Of a DNA stretch of 64,000 nt, positions 51,931 through 61,527 are shown in pieces. Source of the DNA: Skermanella stibiiresistens SB22. GTDB taxonomy: Bacteria; Pseudomonadota; Alphaproteobacteria; Azospirillales; Azospirillaceae. Position numbers and translations under genes: made by a program. Each line of letters opens with the position of its first letter. The stretch's first letter is position 1. The stretch lies in contig NZ_AVFL01000003.1 of the NCBI RefSeq assembly GCF_000576635.1, positions 124,001-188,000 on the forward strand. The letters are read 5' to 3'. Below the pieces are notes generated by a model, which made no database searches, was not told the DNA's origin, and saw only the letters and a list, made by a program, of their open reading frames with translations.

Positions 51931-54900
51931 CGCCGCCCCGGAGCGCGGGAGGCCGGGCGTTCGGCCGACTGTTCCGCCGTCAACTCGCCCGCCGGTTCGT
52001 CACGGGAGCGCACCGTGACCGTCATCGCCCCGACCGACTGGCCGCAGGAGAGGCCGGTTCCGTCGCGGACGGTCAACCTGACCTTGTAGGCCCCCGGTTT
52101 GTCGTAGGCGTGGCGCAGCTTCTCGCCCGCGCGCGAGGTGCCGTCCCCCAGGTCCCAGGAGTATTCGAGGGCGGAGCCGTCGGGGTCGGCCGAGCCGGAG
52201 GCGTCGAACAGCAGCTCGTCATGCGCGCCGCCGGCGAAGCCTTCCAGATCGCCGCCCAGACTGATCTGGGGCGGCGCGTTGACATGGATGGCGCTGACCG
52301 CGTCATCCGTGGCGCAGGGCGAACCGCTGTCGTCGGTCACCGTCAGCCGGACGGGATATCGCCCCGGCTGGCCGAAGGCGTGGGAGACCTTAGGGCCCTC
52401 GGCCGTGGCGCCATCGGCGAAGTCCCAGCGGTAACCCGTCAGCTTGCCATCCCAATCGACCGAACCGCCGCCGTCGAAGGCGACGACGTCCCCGGCGCAA
52501 ACCGCGCGGTCCGGTCCGGCGGACGCCGAGGGCGGCCGATTGACCCGCAGGGCCAGCGCCGCGGCGCGCCGGCTGTTGGCGAGACTGGCGCCATCGTCGG
52601 CGGTCAGGACCAGGTTGTAGATCCCCGGATCGCGATAGGTGTGGGAAATCGCAGGCCCGGAGGCCTTGGCGCCGTCACCGAGATCCCACTCGAAGCTTCC
52701 GATCGCGCCATCGGCATCGCGCGAGCGGCTGGCGTCCAACCCGACCGGTTGGCCGAAGCAGGCCCCTCCCGCGACCGCGATCACCGGTGCCGGAGCGGCG
52801 TTGACGGTGACCGTCGAAGTGGCCGAGCTGGAACTGTTCGGCAGGCCGGCGTCGTCGGTCGCGGTCAGCGTCACCGTGTAGACGCCGCTCTCCCGGTACC
52901 GGTGCCGCGCCGCCATGCCCGTGCCGGTGGTGCCGTCGCCAAAGTCCCAGTCGTAGCGGCCCACCGCCCCATCCGGATCGGAGGAGCCGGAGCCGTCGAA
53001 AGCGACCTCCTCCTGAACGGCGACGAGCCGATCCGGACCGGCGACCGCGACCGGCGGCGCGTTGGCGACGATCCTGTGCTGGGCCGACACGGTGCCGCAG
53101 GTGGTGGCCCCCGCCGCCGGTTCCACCGTCAGGGTCGCCAGATAGACGCCGGGCTTGTCGAAGGCGTGCGCCACCACCCGCCCCTCGGCGGTCGCACCAT
53201 CACCGAAGTCCCAGCGGTATGCCGCGATACCGCCATCCTCCCCCGCCTGGAACGGCGCCGGGCTGCCGACCGGAACGCGGTCCGGCGCCTGGATCAGGGC
53301 CACGGGAGCGGCGGCGACCTGGACCGACATCTCGTCCGTGCTGGTATTGTCGCACTGCCCGGCCTTGTCGCCCTCGATGGTCAGCAGGACGCGGTGGGTT
53401 CCCGGCTTGCGGTAGACATGGACCGGCCTCTCACCGCCGCCGACATTGCCGTCACCGAAGTCCCACGTGAAGCGATTGACCACCCCGTCGAAATCGTGGG
53501 AGCCGGAGCCGTCGAACCGCACCTCGGTGTTGGCGCAGACCTTGCGGTCCGGACCCGCTTCCGCGATCGGGGACTCGTCGACAACCACGACCAGACGGTC
53601 GGTGTGGGTGCTGTGGGCGAAGCTGGATTCATCCTCCACCGTCAGCGTCACGGGATAGACGGCACCCTTGCGGTAGGTCTTGGTGGGATTGACGGTCTCC
53701 GCCGCCGTGCCGTCGCCAAAGTCCCAGCGGTAACGCAGCAGGCCGCCATCCGGATCGGAGGACTTGCTGCCGTCGAACAGCACGGTATCCCCGGCGCAGA
53801 CCTGCTTGTTGGCCCCGGCGACGGCGAGCGGCGGCCGGTTGATCGTCACGGTGAGGACCGTCGACGCCTTGCCGTTGGACAGGCCGGTGCCGTCATCGAC
53901 CGACAGCGAGACAGGATAGCTGCCGCCCTCGGCATAGGTGTGGGTGACGCGGACACCACCGGCGACCGGCGAGCCATCACCCAAATCCCATCGATAGGTC
54001 AGCGGGTCACCGTCCGGGTCGGCCGAGGCGGAGCCGTCGAATTGGATCACCGTGCCGCCGCTCAGGATATCCGGCCCGGCCGCCGCGACGGGCGGCGCGT
54101 TGACGCGGATCGCCACCGTGTCCTGGGCGGTGCCGTTGAAGGCTCCCGAACGATCCGTCACGGTCAGGCGCGCGGTGTGGGTTCCCGGCTTGTCGTAGCG
54201 GCGGGTCGTCTCGCAGCCGCTGGCCTTGCCCTCGACATCGTCGAAGTCCCAGCGGAACGTCGGCCCGTTGCCATCAGGGTCATGGGAATCGCAGCCGTTC
54301 AGCCTGACCTGGGCACCGGGTGCCGCGATCAGGTCGGGTCCGGCGTTGGCCACCGGCGGCGCGTTGACGAAGACCAGGGCCTCGTCGTAGTCGACGGCGT
54401 CGGCTTGGCCGGTGTCGTCGCGCACCGTGAGGCGGACACGGTAGGTCCCGGCATCGGCGAAGCGGTGCGACACCTGGCGCCCGCCGGCGGCGGCGCCATC
54501 GCCGAATTCCCATTGCCAAACCGCGATGTCGCCGTCCGGATCGAGCGACCCCTGGCCGGAGAAAACCACGGTCTGACCTGGTGCCGCGATCTGGTCCGGG
54601 CCGGCGTCGGCGATGGGTGCGGCGTTGACAAGCACCCGCGTGGCGTCGCTGGCGGAGCTTCGCGGCGTCCCGGAATCGTCGGTCACCGTCAGCCTGACGA
54701 CATAGGCGCCGACCTTGCGGTAGACATGGGACGGCGTCCGTCCCGTCCCGGTGGAGCCGTCGCCGAAGTCCCAGTCATACCGTGCCACCACGCCGTCGGG
54801 ATCGCTGGACCCGCCGCCATCGAAGTGAACCTCGCTGGCGGTCACCAGTTGATCCGGTCCGGCATCGGCGACCGGAGGCGCGTTGACCACGACGGTCAGG

Positions 54901-56783
54901 TCGTCCTCCCCCGTGTTGGTCGAGGTCCTTGACTCGTCTGTCACGACCAGCCCGACCCGATAGGTTCCAGGATTCCGATAGGCGTAGGTCACCCGCGGAC
55001 CGTCACCCTTGGCGCCATCGCCGAAGTCCCAGGCGTGGTCGATCAGCACCCCATCGCGATCGACGGACCCGGAAGCGTCGAACGCGATCACCTCGCCGAC
55101 CGCGACCCGGCGATCCGGGCCGGCCGCCGCCACCGGCGGATCGTTGACCACGACCCTCAGCGCCGCGCGCCCGACGCTGTTCGCCACACCGGCGTCATCG
55201 CGAACCTCCAGGCCGACGCGGTAGGTTCCAGGCTTCTCGAAGGCGTGTTCGACGGTCCGACCGGCGGCCTTGGTCCCGTCGCCGAAGTCCCAGGCATAGT
55301 CGGTGATACCGCCGTCGATGTCATAGCTGCTGCCGCCGTCCAGCCTCAGCACCTCGCCGACCGACAGCCTGGCGTCGGTTCCCGCCACGGCCACCGGCGG
55401 CGCGTTGACCTGGACCAGCACCCGCGCCGTGCCGGAGTTACAGGGAGCGGGAGTGTCGTCCTCGACCGTCAGGGTCACGACATGGCGGCCGGGTGTCGTG
55501 AAGGCGTGGCGGGCCTTGACCCCGTCGCTCCGCCCGCCATCGCCCATGTTCCAGGAATGACGCGTGATCGGGCGGTCACCAGGCTGCGAAGCCGAGCCGT
55601 CGAAGGCGATCGTCTCGCCCGGCGCCGCCACCCGGTCGGGACCTCCGACCGCCGTGGGAGGCCGCTTGAGGAAAATGTCGAAGGGCAGGACCGAGCCATT
55701 GCCGACGGCACCCGAGCCATCCAGCACCCGGAGCCGCCCGGCATGGGCGCCGGGAGTTTGGAAGCGGTGGATGACGGTGCGTCCCTCGCCTTCCGCGCCA
55801 TCGCCGAATTCCCAGCGGTAGCGTAGCGGATCACCGTCCGGATCAAGGGTCTTCGAGGCGTCGAACGCGACGGAATAGCAGTCGGCCAGCGTTTCGATCC
55901 GGGCATCGGGTTGCGGGCGCTGGTTGGGCCGGCGCGCCCGAACCGGCAGCAGGATCGGCACCGCGCGCCCGGCCGCGTCCGTCACGGTGAAGGTGGCATC
56001 GTTCGGGGATTCGTCACCGCCCGAGAACAGGATCGCGGCCAGGGCGCCCCGCTCCTCCGCGCCGATCTGGACCGTCGAGGATTTCCAGTCACCCTGTCCC
56101 GATGCCGCCAGCGCCTGGGTCCGGAAGGTGGAGGCGAACGTCACCTCGCCATTGGCCGCGTCGAAATTGCGGATCCTCAGGGCTGTCGCGTCCTCCGGCA
56201 CCTTGAAGCGAAGTTCCGCCAGCGAGCGCCGATCCGGCATCCGCACCGTCGGACGTTCCACCAGCACCTCCAGGCCCGGCGCCTCAAGGTTGCGGTGATC
56301 ACGCAGGCTCAGCGTCGCGGTGAACAGGTTGGCGTCGTCGCCCCCCACCCCCTCGACCTCCAGCCGGAACACCCGGCGACCGTCGACGACGACCGCGTCC
56401 GCCGGGTCCAGGGCGCCCAAAGTGGTCCATTTGCCGTCGGTCGCCGGATCGGCGCCGAAGGTCCGCGTCATCAGCACGGCATCGGAGGCTCCGTACACGC
56501 GGAACCGCGCCTCGGTATCGGGCTTGCCGTAGACAAGGTCGAAGTCTCCCCCGAGATCGGGATCGAACACCCTGACGTAGAGCTTGTCCGTGATCCCCGT
56601 CGGGACGGTCAGCAGGATGACTTCCCGATGGTCGTCATCGCCCTCCTGCGGCAGGGCCTTCGGTCCGTAGGTCACGGACAGGGGCCGCTCCGGTGCCGCC
56701 TCCTGCGCCAAGGCGGATGGAATGGACAGGAGGAAAGCCAAAAATGCCGACGACAGAAACCGCGACCCGATGCCGTGCCCCAC
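51927..56783 (-). CDS. Giant secreted protein with 15 PKD domains
   Basis: About 1,618 residues. The GTG at 56783 has GGGAGG upstream and leads into a signal peptide (FLSSAFLAFLLSIPSALAQ). A unique region (about 30-290) is followed by 15 PKD repeats (about 295-1595), counted by their WDFGDG-type motif; unit 7 has WDFDDVEG instead. Each unit is near 85-90 residues and starts with a PPVAxAGPD-like linker. PKD arrays form beta-rod stalks in the envelope or at the surface, binding sugars or proteins. No membrane anchor, sortase or autotransporter domain is seen at the C-terminus. The longer open frame upstream of 56783 shadows the FecR gene. It lies between the LysM-FecR and cyclase genes. Confidence 0.92.
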   Translation of the reverse strand: MGHGIGSRFLSSAFLAFLLSIPSALAQEAAPERPLSVTYGPKALPQEGDDDHREVILLTVPTGITDKLYVRVFDPDLGGDFDLVYGKPDTEARFRVYGASDAVLMTRTFGADPATDGKWTTLGALDPADAVVVDGRRVFRLEVEGVGGDDANLFTATLSLRDHRNLEAPGLEVLVERPTVRMPDRRSLAELRFKVPEDATALRIRNFDAANGEVTFASTFRTQALAASGQGDWKSSTVQIGAEERGALAAILFSGGDESPNDATFTVTDAAGRAVPILLPVRARRPNQRPQPDARIETLADCYSVAFDASKTLDPDGDPLRYRWEFGDGAEGEGRTVIHRFQTPGAHAGRLRVLDGSGAVGNGSVLPFDIFLKRPPTAVGGPDRVAAPGETIAFDGSASQPGDRPITRHSWNMGDGGRSDGVKARHAFTTPGRHVVTLTVEDDTPAPCNSGTARVLVQVNAPPVAVAGTDARLSVGEVLRLDGGSSYDIDGGITDYAWDFGDGTKAAGRTVEHAFEKPGTYRVGLEVRDDAGVANSVGRAALRVVVNDPPVAAAGPDRRVAVGEVIAFDASGSVDRDGVLIDHAWDFGDGAKGDGPRVTYAYRNPGTYRVGLVVTDESRTSTNTGEDDLTVVVNAPPVADAGPDQLVTASEVHFDGGGSSDPDGVVARYDWDFGDGSTGTGRTPSHVYRKVGAYVVRLTVTDDSGTPRSSASDATRVLVNAAPIADAGPDQIAAPGQTVVFSGQGSLDPDGDIAVWQWEFGDGAAAGGRQVSHRFADAGTYRVRLTVRDDTGQADAVDYDEALVFVNAPPVANAGPDLIAAPGAQVRLNGCDSHDPDGNGPTFRWDFDDVEGKASGCETTRRYDKPGTHTARLTVTDRSGAFNGTAQDTVAIRVNAPPVAAAGPDILSGGTVIQFDGSASADPDGDPLTYRWDLGDGSPVAGGVRVTHTYAEGGSYPVSLSVDDGTGLSNGKASTVLTVTINRPPLAVAGANKQVCAGDTVLFDGSKSSDPDGGLLRYRWDFGDGTAAETVNPTKTYRKGAVYPVTLTVEDESSFAHSTHTDRLVVVVDESPIAEAGPDRKVCANTEVRFDGSGSHDFDGVVNRFTWDFGDGNVGGGERPVHVYRKPGTHRVLLTIEGDKAGQCDNTSTDEMSVQVAAAPVALIQAPDRVPVGSPAPFQAGEDGGIAAYRWDFGDGATAEGRVVAHAFDKPGVYLATLTVEPAAGATTCGTVSAQHRIVANAPPVAVAGPDRLVAVQEEVAFDGSGSSDPDGAVGRYDWDFGDGTTGTGMAARHRYRESGVYTVTLTATDDAGLPNSSSSATSTVTVNAAPAPVIAVAGGACFGQPVGLDASRSRDADGAIGSFEWDLGDGAKASGPAISHTYRDPGIYNLVLTADDGASLANSRRAAALALRVNRPPSASAGPDRAVCAGDVVAFDGGGSVDWDGKLTGYRWDFADGATAEGPKVSHAFGQPGRYPVRLTVTDDSGSPCATDDAVSAIHVNAPPQISLGGDLEGFAGGAHDELLFDASGSADPDGSALEYSWDLGDGTSRAGEKLRHAYDKPGAYKVRLTVRDGTGLSCGQSVGAMTVTVRSRDEPAGELTAEQSAERPASRAPGRR

Positions 56784-56815
56784 GCTTTCCTCCCTGCCCC
56801 GATGTTTTCCTGGTC

Positions 56816-59197
56816 TCAGTCGAACCGGTAGCGCCGGCCATTGCCGACATAGTCCTCCAGCAGAACGTCCTTCAGAACCGCGGCTCCACGGGTACCCGCC
56901 GGAAGCGTCAGCGTCCCCCGGTAGGTGCCTCCCCCGTCGCTCAGCCGCAGGTAATCGGTGAATTCCGCGCCGCCGACCGCCACCGTGACGGCGGCCGCCT
57001 GCCGAAGTCCGGAGCTGTCGCGGGCCGTGACCTCGACGGTCAGCCGGCCACCCTTCTCCACCATCTTGGGCTCGACGCCCCGTCCGGTCAGTTCGGGCGG
57101 GTCCTGATCCAGGGTGACTTGCCAGCGCTCGATCCCGGTGTTGCCGACTTGGTCGGTCGCCTGCATCTCTATCCGGTTGGGACCAGCCACGAACTGGACC
57201 CGCTCGTCGAAGCGCCCGTCGGACAGGATGATCGGCTTGCCGTTCAAGGTCACGGAAGCGTCCGCCTCGACCTTCCCCGAGAGCGCCAGCCAATCGACAC
57301 CGGTGACCGGAGGCGGCTCGGCATCGGCCTCGATCCGCGGCGCTTCCCTGTCGATCGACGCCTGGAAGCCGTCCTCGGTCACGACGCCATTGCCGGCCGT
57401 GACCGACAGCGCCAAGTCCTCCCGCTGGTCGGCCAAGGGCACCGTCAGGAGAAAGCGGCCCTGTCCGTCGCTGAACGACGAGGCCCGCAGCGGTCCCGCA
57501 GATGACCGAACGCCGATCCGCGCGTTGGCCTCGGTCACGCCCGACAGCGTCAAGGGGCTGCGGTTGGTCACGAAATGGAGCGGACCCAGCCTGGGCAGCG
57601 ACGCGTCGTAGATCACGGCGGCCTTGCCTGCGGGAGTATGGACGAAGCCCCGCGTCCGCTCCGTCCGGTTGCCGGCGCGATCGACCGCCGAGATCGCGAT
57701 CTGATTGACGCCTTGCGCGGGGTTGATGGTCGTCTCGAACGATCCGTCGGCCGCGATCTTCAACTCCTCGCCCCGGAAGGTGATCAGCGCGTCCGGCTCG
57801 GTCGATCCCCTGACAGTGACCGGCGTCTCGCGCAGCACGGCGTTGTCGGCGGGTTCCGCTATCGCCAGATAGGGCGGCACGGTGTCGGTCCTGATGTTGA
57901 ACCGCCAGGTCTCGCTCCGCTCGCCCGGCAGGCCGAACTTATCCAAGGCCGCGACGCGCCAGTAATACGATCCGATGCCGAGGCCCGCCGGCTCCAATCC
58001 GGTTTGCCGCAAACCCCACTGGCTGGCCACCACCTGCTGGAACACGCTGTCCCGCCCGACCTCGACCCAATAGCCCGTCGCGTCCGGGACAGGGGTCCAG
58101 GCCAGCATGGCCCCAGCGTTGAAGATCGTGCCATCGTCGGCCGGGCTGACGAGGTCGGGCTTGGCCAGCACGCCGACCGCGTCGGCCGGTGCCTGTCCCG
58201 TCCGCACCACGGTTCCCTCGTTGCGACCCAGCGTGACGCTCGCGCCATTGGCGGCGACCTCCAGCGTGGCGTCGTCGTAATTGGTGAACTTGGAACCGCG
58301 GCGGTCCCGCTCGACCCAGAAGCTGGTGGAGTTGATCTTCGTGTCGACGTCGGGGATTTCCAGGTCGAAGGTCTTGCGCCGGCTCTTGCCGGCCAGCAGG
58401 GCGTAGAAATCACCCTCGATCAGATTGACCTTGGCCTCTTGGGCGCGCTCCAGCGGATCGGCGCGCATCCGGATGATCAGCGCCTCCGAATTGGCGCTGA
58501 GCCGCAGGCGGCTTTCGTCGAGGAACGTTATCTGGGCGGTCGAGCGCGACAGGGTCCGCACCCGCTCCTCCTCGGTCAGGACCGACCTGACGGGGCGGTC
58601 GCCCCAATCCAGATCGCGCGGACGGCGGCCTTCCACCTCTCCTTGCCGGTCGCTCAGCAGCGCCTCGACGGCGGTATCGCGCGCCTTCGACGCGGCCTCC
58701 AACGCCTTGTCGGCCGCCCGCTCCGCCCCACCCGCCAGCTTGACCGCGGATTCCCAGTCACCTGCCTGCCGCCGCGCCTGGGCCTGGGCGTGGAGCGACA
58801 CCGCCTCGTCGATCTGGTCGGCGGCGAAGACCTTGGCGCCCGCCTGGGTCGCGGTCTGGATATGGTCGAGCGCCGAGGCCAGGGCGCGGGTGGCGCGGCC
58901 AATCTGGGTGACGGGGATCCGCAGCTCGACTCCCGGCTTGGCGTCGGCCAGCGACGCCAAGCCGCTCGCCTTCAGGATCTCGGTCCATAGGTTGGGATCA
59001 CCGAGGTGCTGATTGGCGAGATCGCGGAGGTTTTGCCCCTCCTTCAACACCACCCGCGTCATGCTGTCGGTGGCGGCTTCGGCTGATGGAGGAGGAACGA
59101 GGGCCAGCGGGGCCAGCAGGAGGACGGCGGCGATCCAGCCCACGCGGCATCGCCCTCGGACGCAACGGCCCTGAACGCTTCCGCCACACTCCGCCAT
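56816..59197 (-). CDS. LysM-FecR-domain periplasmic protein with Ig-like repeats
   Basis: A 793-residue exported protein. After a signal peptide (WIAAVLLLAPLALVPPPSAEA, shown by its core LLLAPLALV) comes a LysM-like module (about 45-100, EGQNLRDLANQHLGDPNLW) that can bind peptidoglycan. A helical stretch (about 105-190) precedes a FecR domain (about 205-340, STAQITFLDESRLRLSAN, TSFWVERD). Then come a fibronectin-like module (LAWTPVPDATGYWVEVGRD) and several Ig-like modules. The ATG at 59197 is better placed than the GTG at 59209. There is no ECF sigma factor or TonB receptor nearby, so this is not the classic FecR signalling setup. It is the first gene of the operon with the PKD protein and the cyclase. 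Confidence 0.9.
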   Translation of the reverse strand: MAECGGSVQGRCVRGRCRVGWIAAVLLLAPLALVPPPSAEAATDSMTRVVLKEGQNLRDLANQHLGDPNLWTEILKASGLASLADAKPGVELRIPVTQIGRATRALASALDHIQTATQAGAKVFAADQIDEAVSLHAQAQARRQAGDWESAVKLAGGAERAADKALEAASKARDTAVEALLSDRQGEVEGRRPRDLDWGDRPVRSVLTEEERVRTLSRSTAQITFLDESRLRLSANSEALIIRMRADPLERAQEAKVNLIEGDFYALLAGKSRRKTFDLEIPDVDTKINSTSFWVERDRRGSKFTNYDDATLEVAANGASVTLGRNEGTVVRTGQAPADAVGVLAKPDLVSPADDGTIFNAGAMLAWTPVPDATGYWVEVGRDSVFQQVVASQWGLRQTGLEPAGLGIGSYYWRVAALDKFGLPGERSETWRFNIRTDTVPPYLAIAEPADNAVLRETPVTVRGSTEPDALITFRGEELKIAADGSFETTINPAQGVNQIAISAVDRAGNRTERTRGFVHTPAGKAAVIYDASLPRLGPLHFVTNRSPLTLSGVTEANARIGVRSSAGPLRASSFSDGQGRFLLTVPLADQREDLALSVTAGNGVVTEDGFQASIDREAPRIEADAEPPPVTGVDWLALSGKVEADASVTLNGKPIILSDGRFDERVQFVAGPNRIEMQATDQVGNTGIERWQVTLDQDPPELTGRGVEPKMVEKGGRLTVEVTARDSSGLRQAAAVTVAVGGAEFTDYLRLSDGGGTYRGTLTLPAGTRGAAVLKDVLLEDYVGNGRRYRFD

Positions 59198-59364
59198 CCG
59201 ATCCGGCACCTTCGATGAGGTAATCTTCGAGCCTTTTTATCACTGACGGGAGAAACTATCGCTTTCTCAAAAGGGGGGTATTTAGCGCAATATGACCCTT
59301 TGGTACGTTCGCCAGCGAAGGGCATGTGACTGTGCGGGGTCCGGAGTTGATCCCGGCCAGTCCA

Positions 59365-60408
59365 TCATCCCGAACGCGTCGCCCGCGGAAGGCGGCGGCG
59401 TTCGGGCGGCTCGACGGTGATGGCGTCCGGGAAGGCCAGCACCTGACCGTCCTCGCCAGCTGGCGATGCCGATGCCCGTCCGGTGGAGGAGTGGGTGAAC
59501 CTGGCTCGGTATCGAGTTGGGGAGACACCCATGATCCGTCGGAACGTCGCGCTGAACGCGCTATCGGACACATAGCCCAGCGAGGCGGCGATGGAGGATA
59601 CGGGTTCGCGGCTCCGCCGCAGCCTCGCGGCGGCGAGCCGCATCCGCCAGCGCGCCACGTACCACATCGGCGAGACGCCGACGCTTTCCTTGAAATGACT
59701 GGCGAAAGCGGACCGGGACTGGCCGGCCAGGGATGCGAGTTCCGCCAAGGTCCAGTCATGGACCGGATCCGCGTGGATCGCCTCGAAAGGCTTGCCGATG
59801 CGGGGGTCCGCCAGCCCGGCCAGCCAGTTTCCGGCCAAAGGCGGGAGATCGGCGACATAGGCTCTGAGCGCATGGATGAACATGAGCCGAAGCATGTCAT
59901 TGCACGCGAGGAGGGATCCCGGCCCCGCTCTCCGCCACTCCTGGTCAAGCTGCTCCAGTAGCCAGCGCACGGCGGCGGCGGCTTCGCCCGAAATGACGAG
60001 CGAGGCTGGTAGGACATCGGTGAGGATCGCTCCGTTGACGGTGTCGAAGCACACGCTGCCGCCGATCAGATGCGTATCGTCGCCGTCACCGCAATGGCCG
60101 CTCTGGCCAAAGCCGCCGAAGACCCTTTCGGCCGGCACCGGCCGCACATCCGGCGAACTGGCGAGCGTGAACTCGCCTCGGACGACGACGAAGCAGTCAC
60201 CCTCGTCGAGGTGCCGGGGCGGCAGGCCGTCGCTCGCGGCGAGCCAGCACGAGCCCCGGCGCAGGGCGCAGAATTTGATGTGATCCGGTGCCGGGAAGCG
60301 GATGGCCCAGTCCCCTCCGGCGGTCAGCGTCACCGATGCCAGGGCGCAGGCGTCGACCAGTCGAAGAACATCGGAAAGAGCGTCATTGGGCGCATTCTGG
60401 ACGATCAC
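59365..60408 (-). CDS. AraC-family regulator with cupin sensor
   Basis: About 347 residues. An N-terminal cupin_6 sensor (about 1-180, HIKFCALRRGSCWLAA, GDCFVVVRGEFTLA) is followed by the AraC double helix-turn-helix (about 225-320: LAELASLAGQSRSAFASHFK and IAASLGYVSDSAFSATFRR). I prefer the GTG at 60408. The frame is open to an ATG at 60480, but that would leave 13 bases to the divergent SDR gene and add 24 unrelated residues. Regulators of this type usually control the neighbouring oxidoreductase gene. Confidence 0.87.
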   Translation of the reverse strand: MIVQNAPNDALSDVLRLVDACALASVTLTAGGDWAIRFPAPDHIKFCALRRGSCWLAASDGLPPRHLDEGDCFVVVRGEFTLASSPDVRPVPAERVFGGFGQSGHCGDGDDTHLIGGSVCFDTVNGAILTDVLPASLVISGEAAAAVRWLLEQLDQEWRRAGPGSLLACNDMLRLMFIHALRAYVADLPPLAGNWLAGLADPRIGKPFEAIHADPVHDWTLAELASLAGQSRSAFASHFKESVGVSPMWYVARWRMRLAAARLRRSREPVSSIAASLGYVSDSAFSATFRRIMGVSPTRYRARFTHSSTGRASASPAGEDGQVLAFPDAITVEPPERRRLPRATRSG

Positions 60409-60493
60409 GACAGAATACCGGACGTGGATGGATGGCGTATCACGCTTTCTTAACCGAAAATCGTCCCAAGCACCAAGCATAACGGGGTAATCG

Positions 60494-61465
60494 ATGATAA
60501 CGCCTAGTCAAAAGCCGATCGGATCCGGCTTCGGCGCCGCCACGACGGCGGCCGACGTGGTCCGGGAGGTCGATCTGAGCGGGCACACGGCGATCGTCAC
60601 GGGCGGTTCCTCCGGCCTCGGTTTGGAAACGACCCGCGCGCTGGCGGGCGCGGGCGCCACGGTCATCGTTCCCGTCCGTGACGCGTCGAAAGCGTCGGCG
60701 GCGCTGGCCGGCATCAAGCGTGTCGAGTTGGAAGCGTTGGAACTGGCCGATGCCGCCTCGGTGGCCGCGTTCGGCCAGCGCGTCGTCACGTCGGGCCGCC
60801 CGATCTCGATCCTGATCAACAGCGCGGGCATCATGGCGACGCCCCTCATGCGGGACGCCGAGGGGCATGAGGCGCAGTTCGCCACCAATCACCTCGGTCA
60901 TTTCCGGCTCACGGCCGCACTTTGGCCGGCTCTCAAGGCGGCCGGCGGAGCGCGCGTCGTCTCGGTCTCCTCGCGCGGGCATCAGATCGCCGGGGTCGAC
61001 TTCAACGATTTCGACTTCAAATCGCGCCCCTATGACAAGTGGACCGCCTATGGCCAGTCCAAGACCGCGAACGCGCTGTTCGCGATCGGCGTGGACCAGC
61101 GTGGCGAGCGGGACGGCATTCGGGCTTTCTCCCTTCATCCCGGTCAGATACCGACCGATCTGATGCGTCATCTGAGCCCGGACGAGATCGCCGGCTTCGA
61201 CGCCTTCGACGGCGAGGGCCGCCCGCGGATCGACCCCTCGCGCGGGATGAAGACGGTCGAACAGGGAGCCGCGACCAGCGTCTGGTGCGCCACGAGCCTG
61301 CGGCTGGCCGGCATCGGCGGTGTCTACTGCGAGGACTGCGACGTCGCGGTCGTCCACACCAAGGACACGGGCCGGAAGGGTGTCCATTCCTGGGCGGCGG
61401 ATACCGAACTCGCCGACCGCCTCTGGCGGATCTCGGAACGGTTGACCGGGGTCGCTCCCGCTTGA
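60494..61465 (+). CDS. Short-chain dehydrogenase/reductase
   Basis: A 323-residue SDR. The cofactor motif is TGGSSGLGLE near residue 36, followed by NSAG near 112 and the catalytic YGQSK near 181, with Ser in VVSVSSRGH. The form is like retinol-dehydrogenase-type SDRs. It is divergent from the AraC-type gene and starts a plus-strand run of small oxidative-metabolism genes. The substrate is unknown. Confidence 0.92.
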   Translation: MITPSQKPIGSGFGAATTAADVVREVDLSGHTAIVTGGSSGLGLETTRALAGAGATVIVPVRDASKASAALAGIKRVELEALELADAASVAAFGQRVVTSGRPISILINSAGIMATPLMRDAEGHEAQFATNHLGHFRLTAALWPALKAAGGARVVSVSSRGHQIAGVDFNDFDFKSRPYDKWTAYGQSKTANALFAIGVDQRGERDGIRAFSLHPGQIPTDLMRHLSPDEIAGFDAFDGEGRPRIDPSRGMKTVEQGAATSVWCATSLRLAGIGGVYCEDCDVAVVHTKDTGRKGVHSWAADTELADRLWRISERLTGVAPA

Positions 61466-61527
61466 TCGCGCCACCTTGATCACGAGTTGCGACAGTCGAA
61501 TTTCCAACCTTAGAAAGGCTGCTGACC

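Noticed and set aside
52110-54932. A 940-codon open frame on the plus strand
   Set aside because: It is the antisense reading of the PKD array. Its apparent repeats mirror the PKD repeats, and the PKD domains on the minus strand are unmistakable.
52000-55900. Regularly spaced repeats that could suggest a CRISPR array
   Set aside because: The period is about 260-270 bases and the repeats encode PKD domains in one frame; there are no short palindromic repeats with unique spacers.
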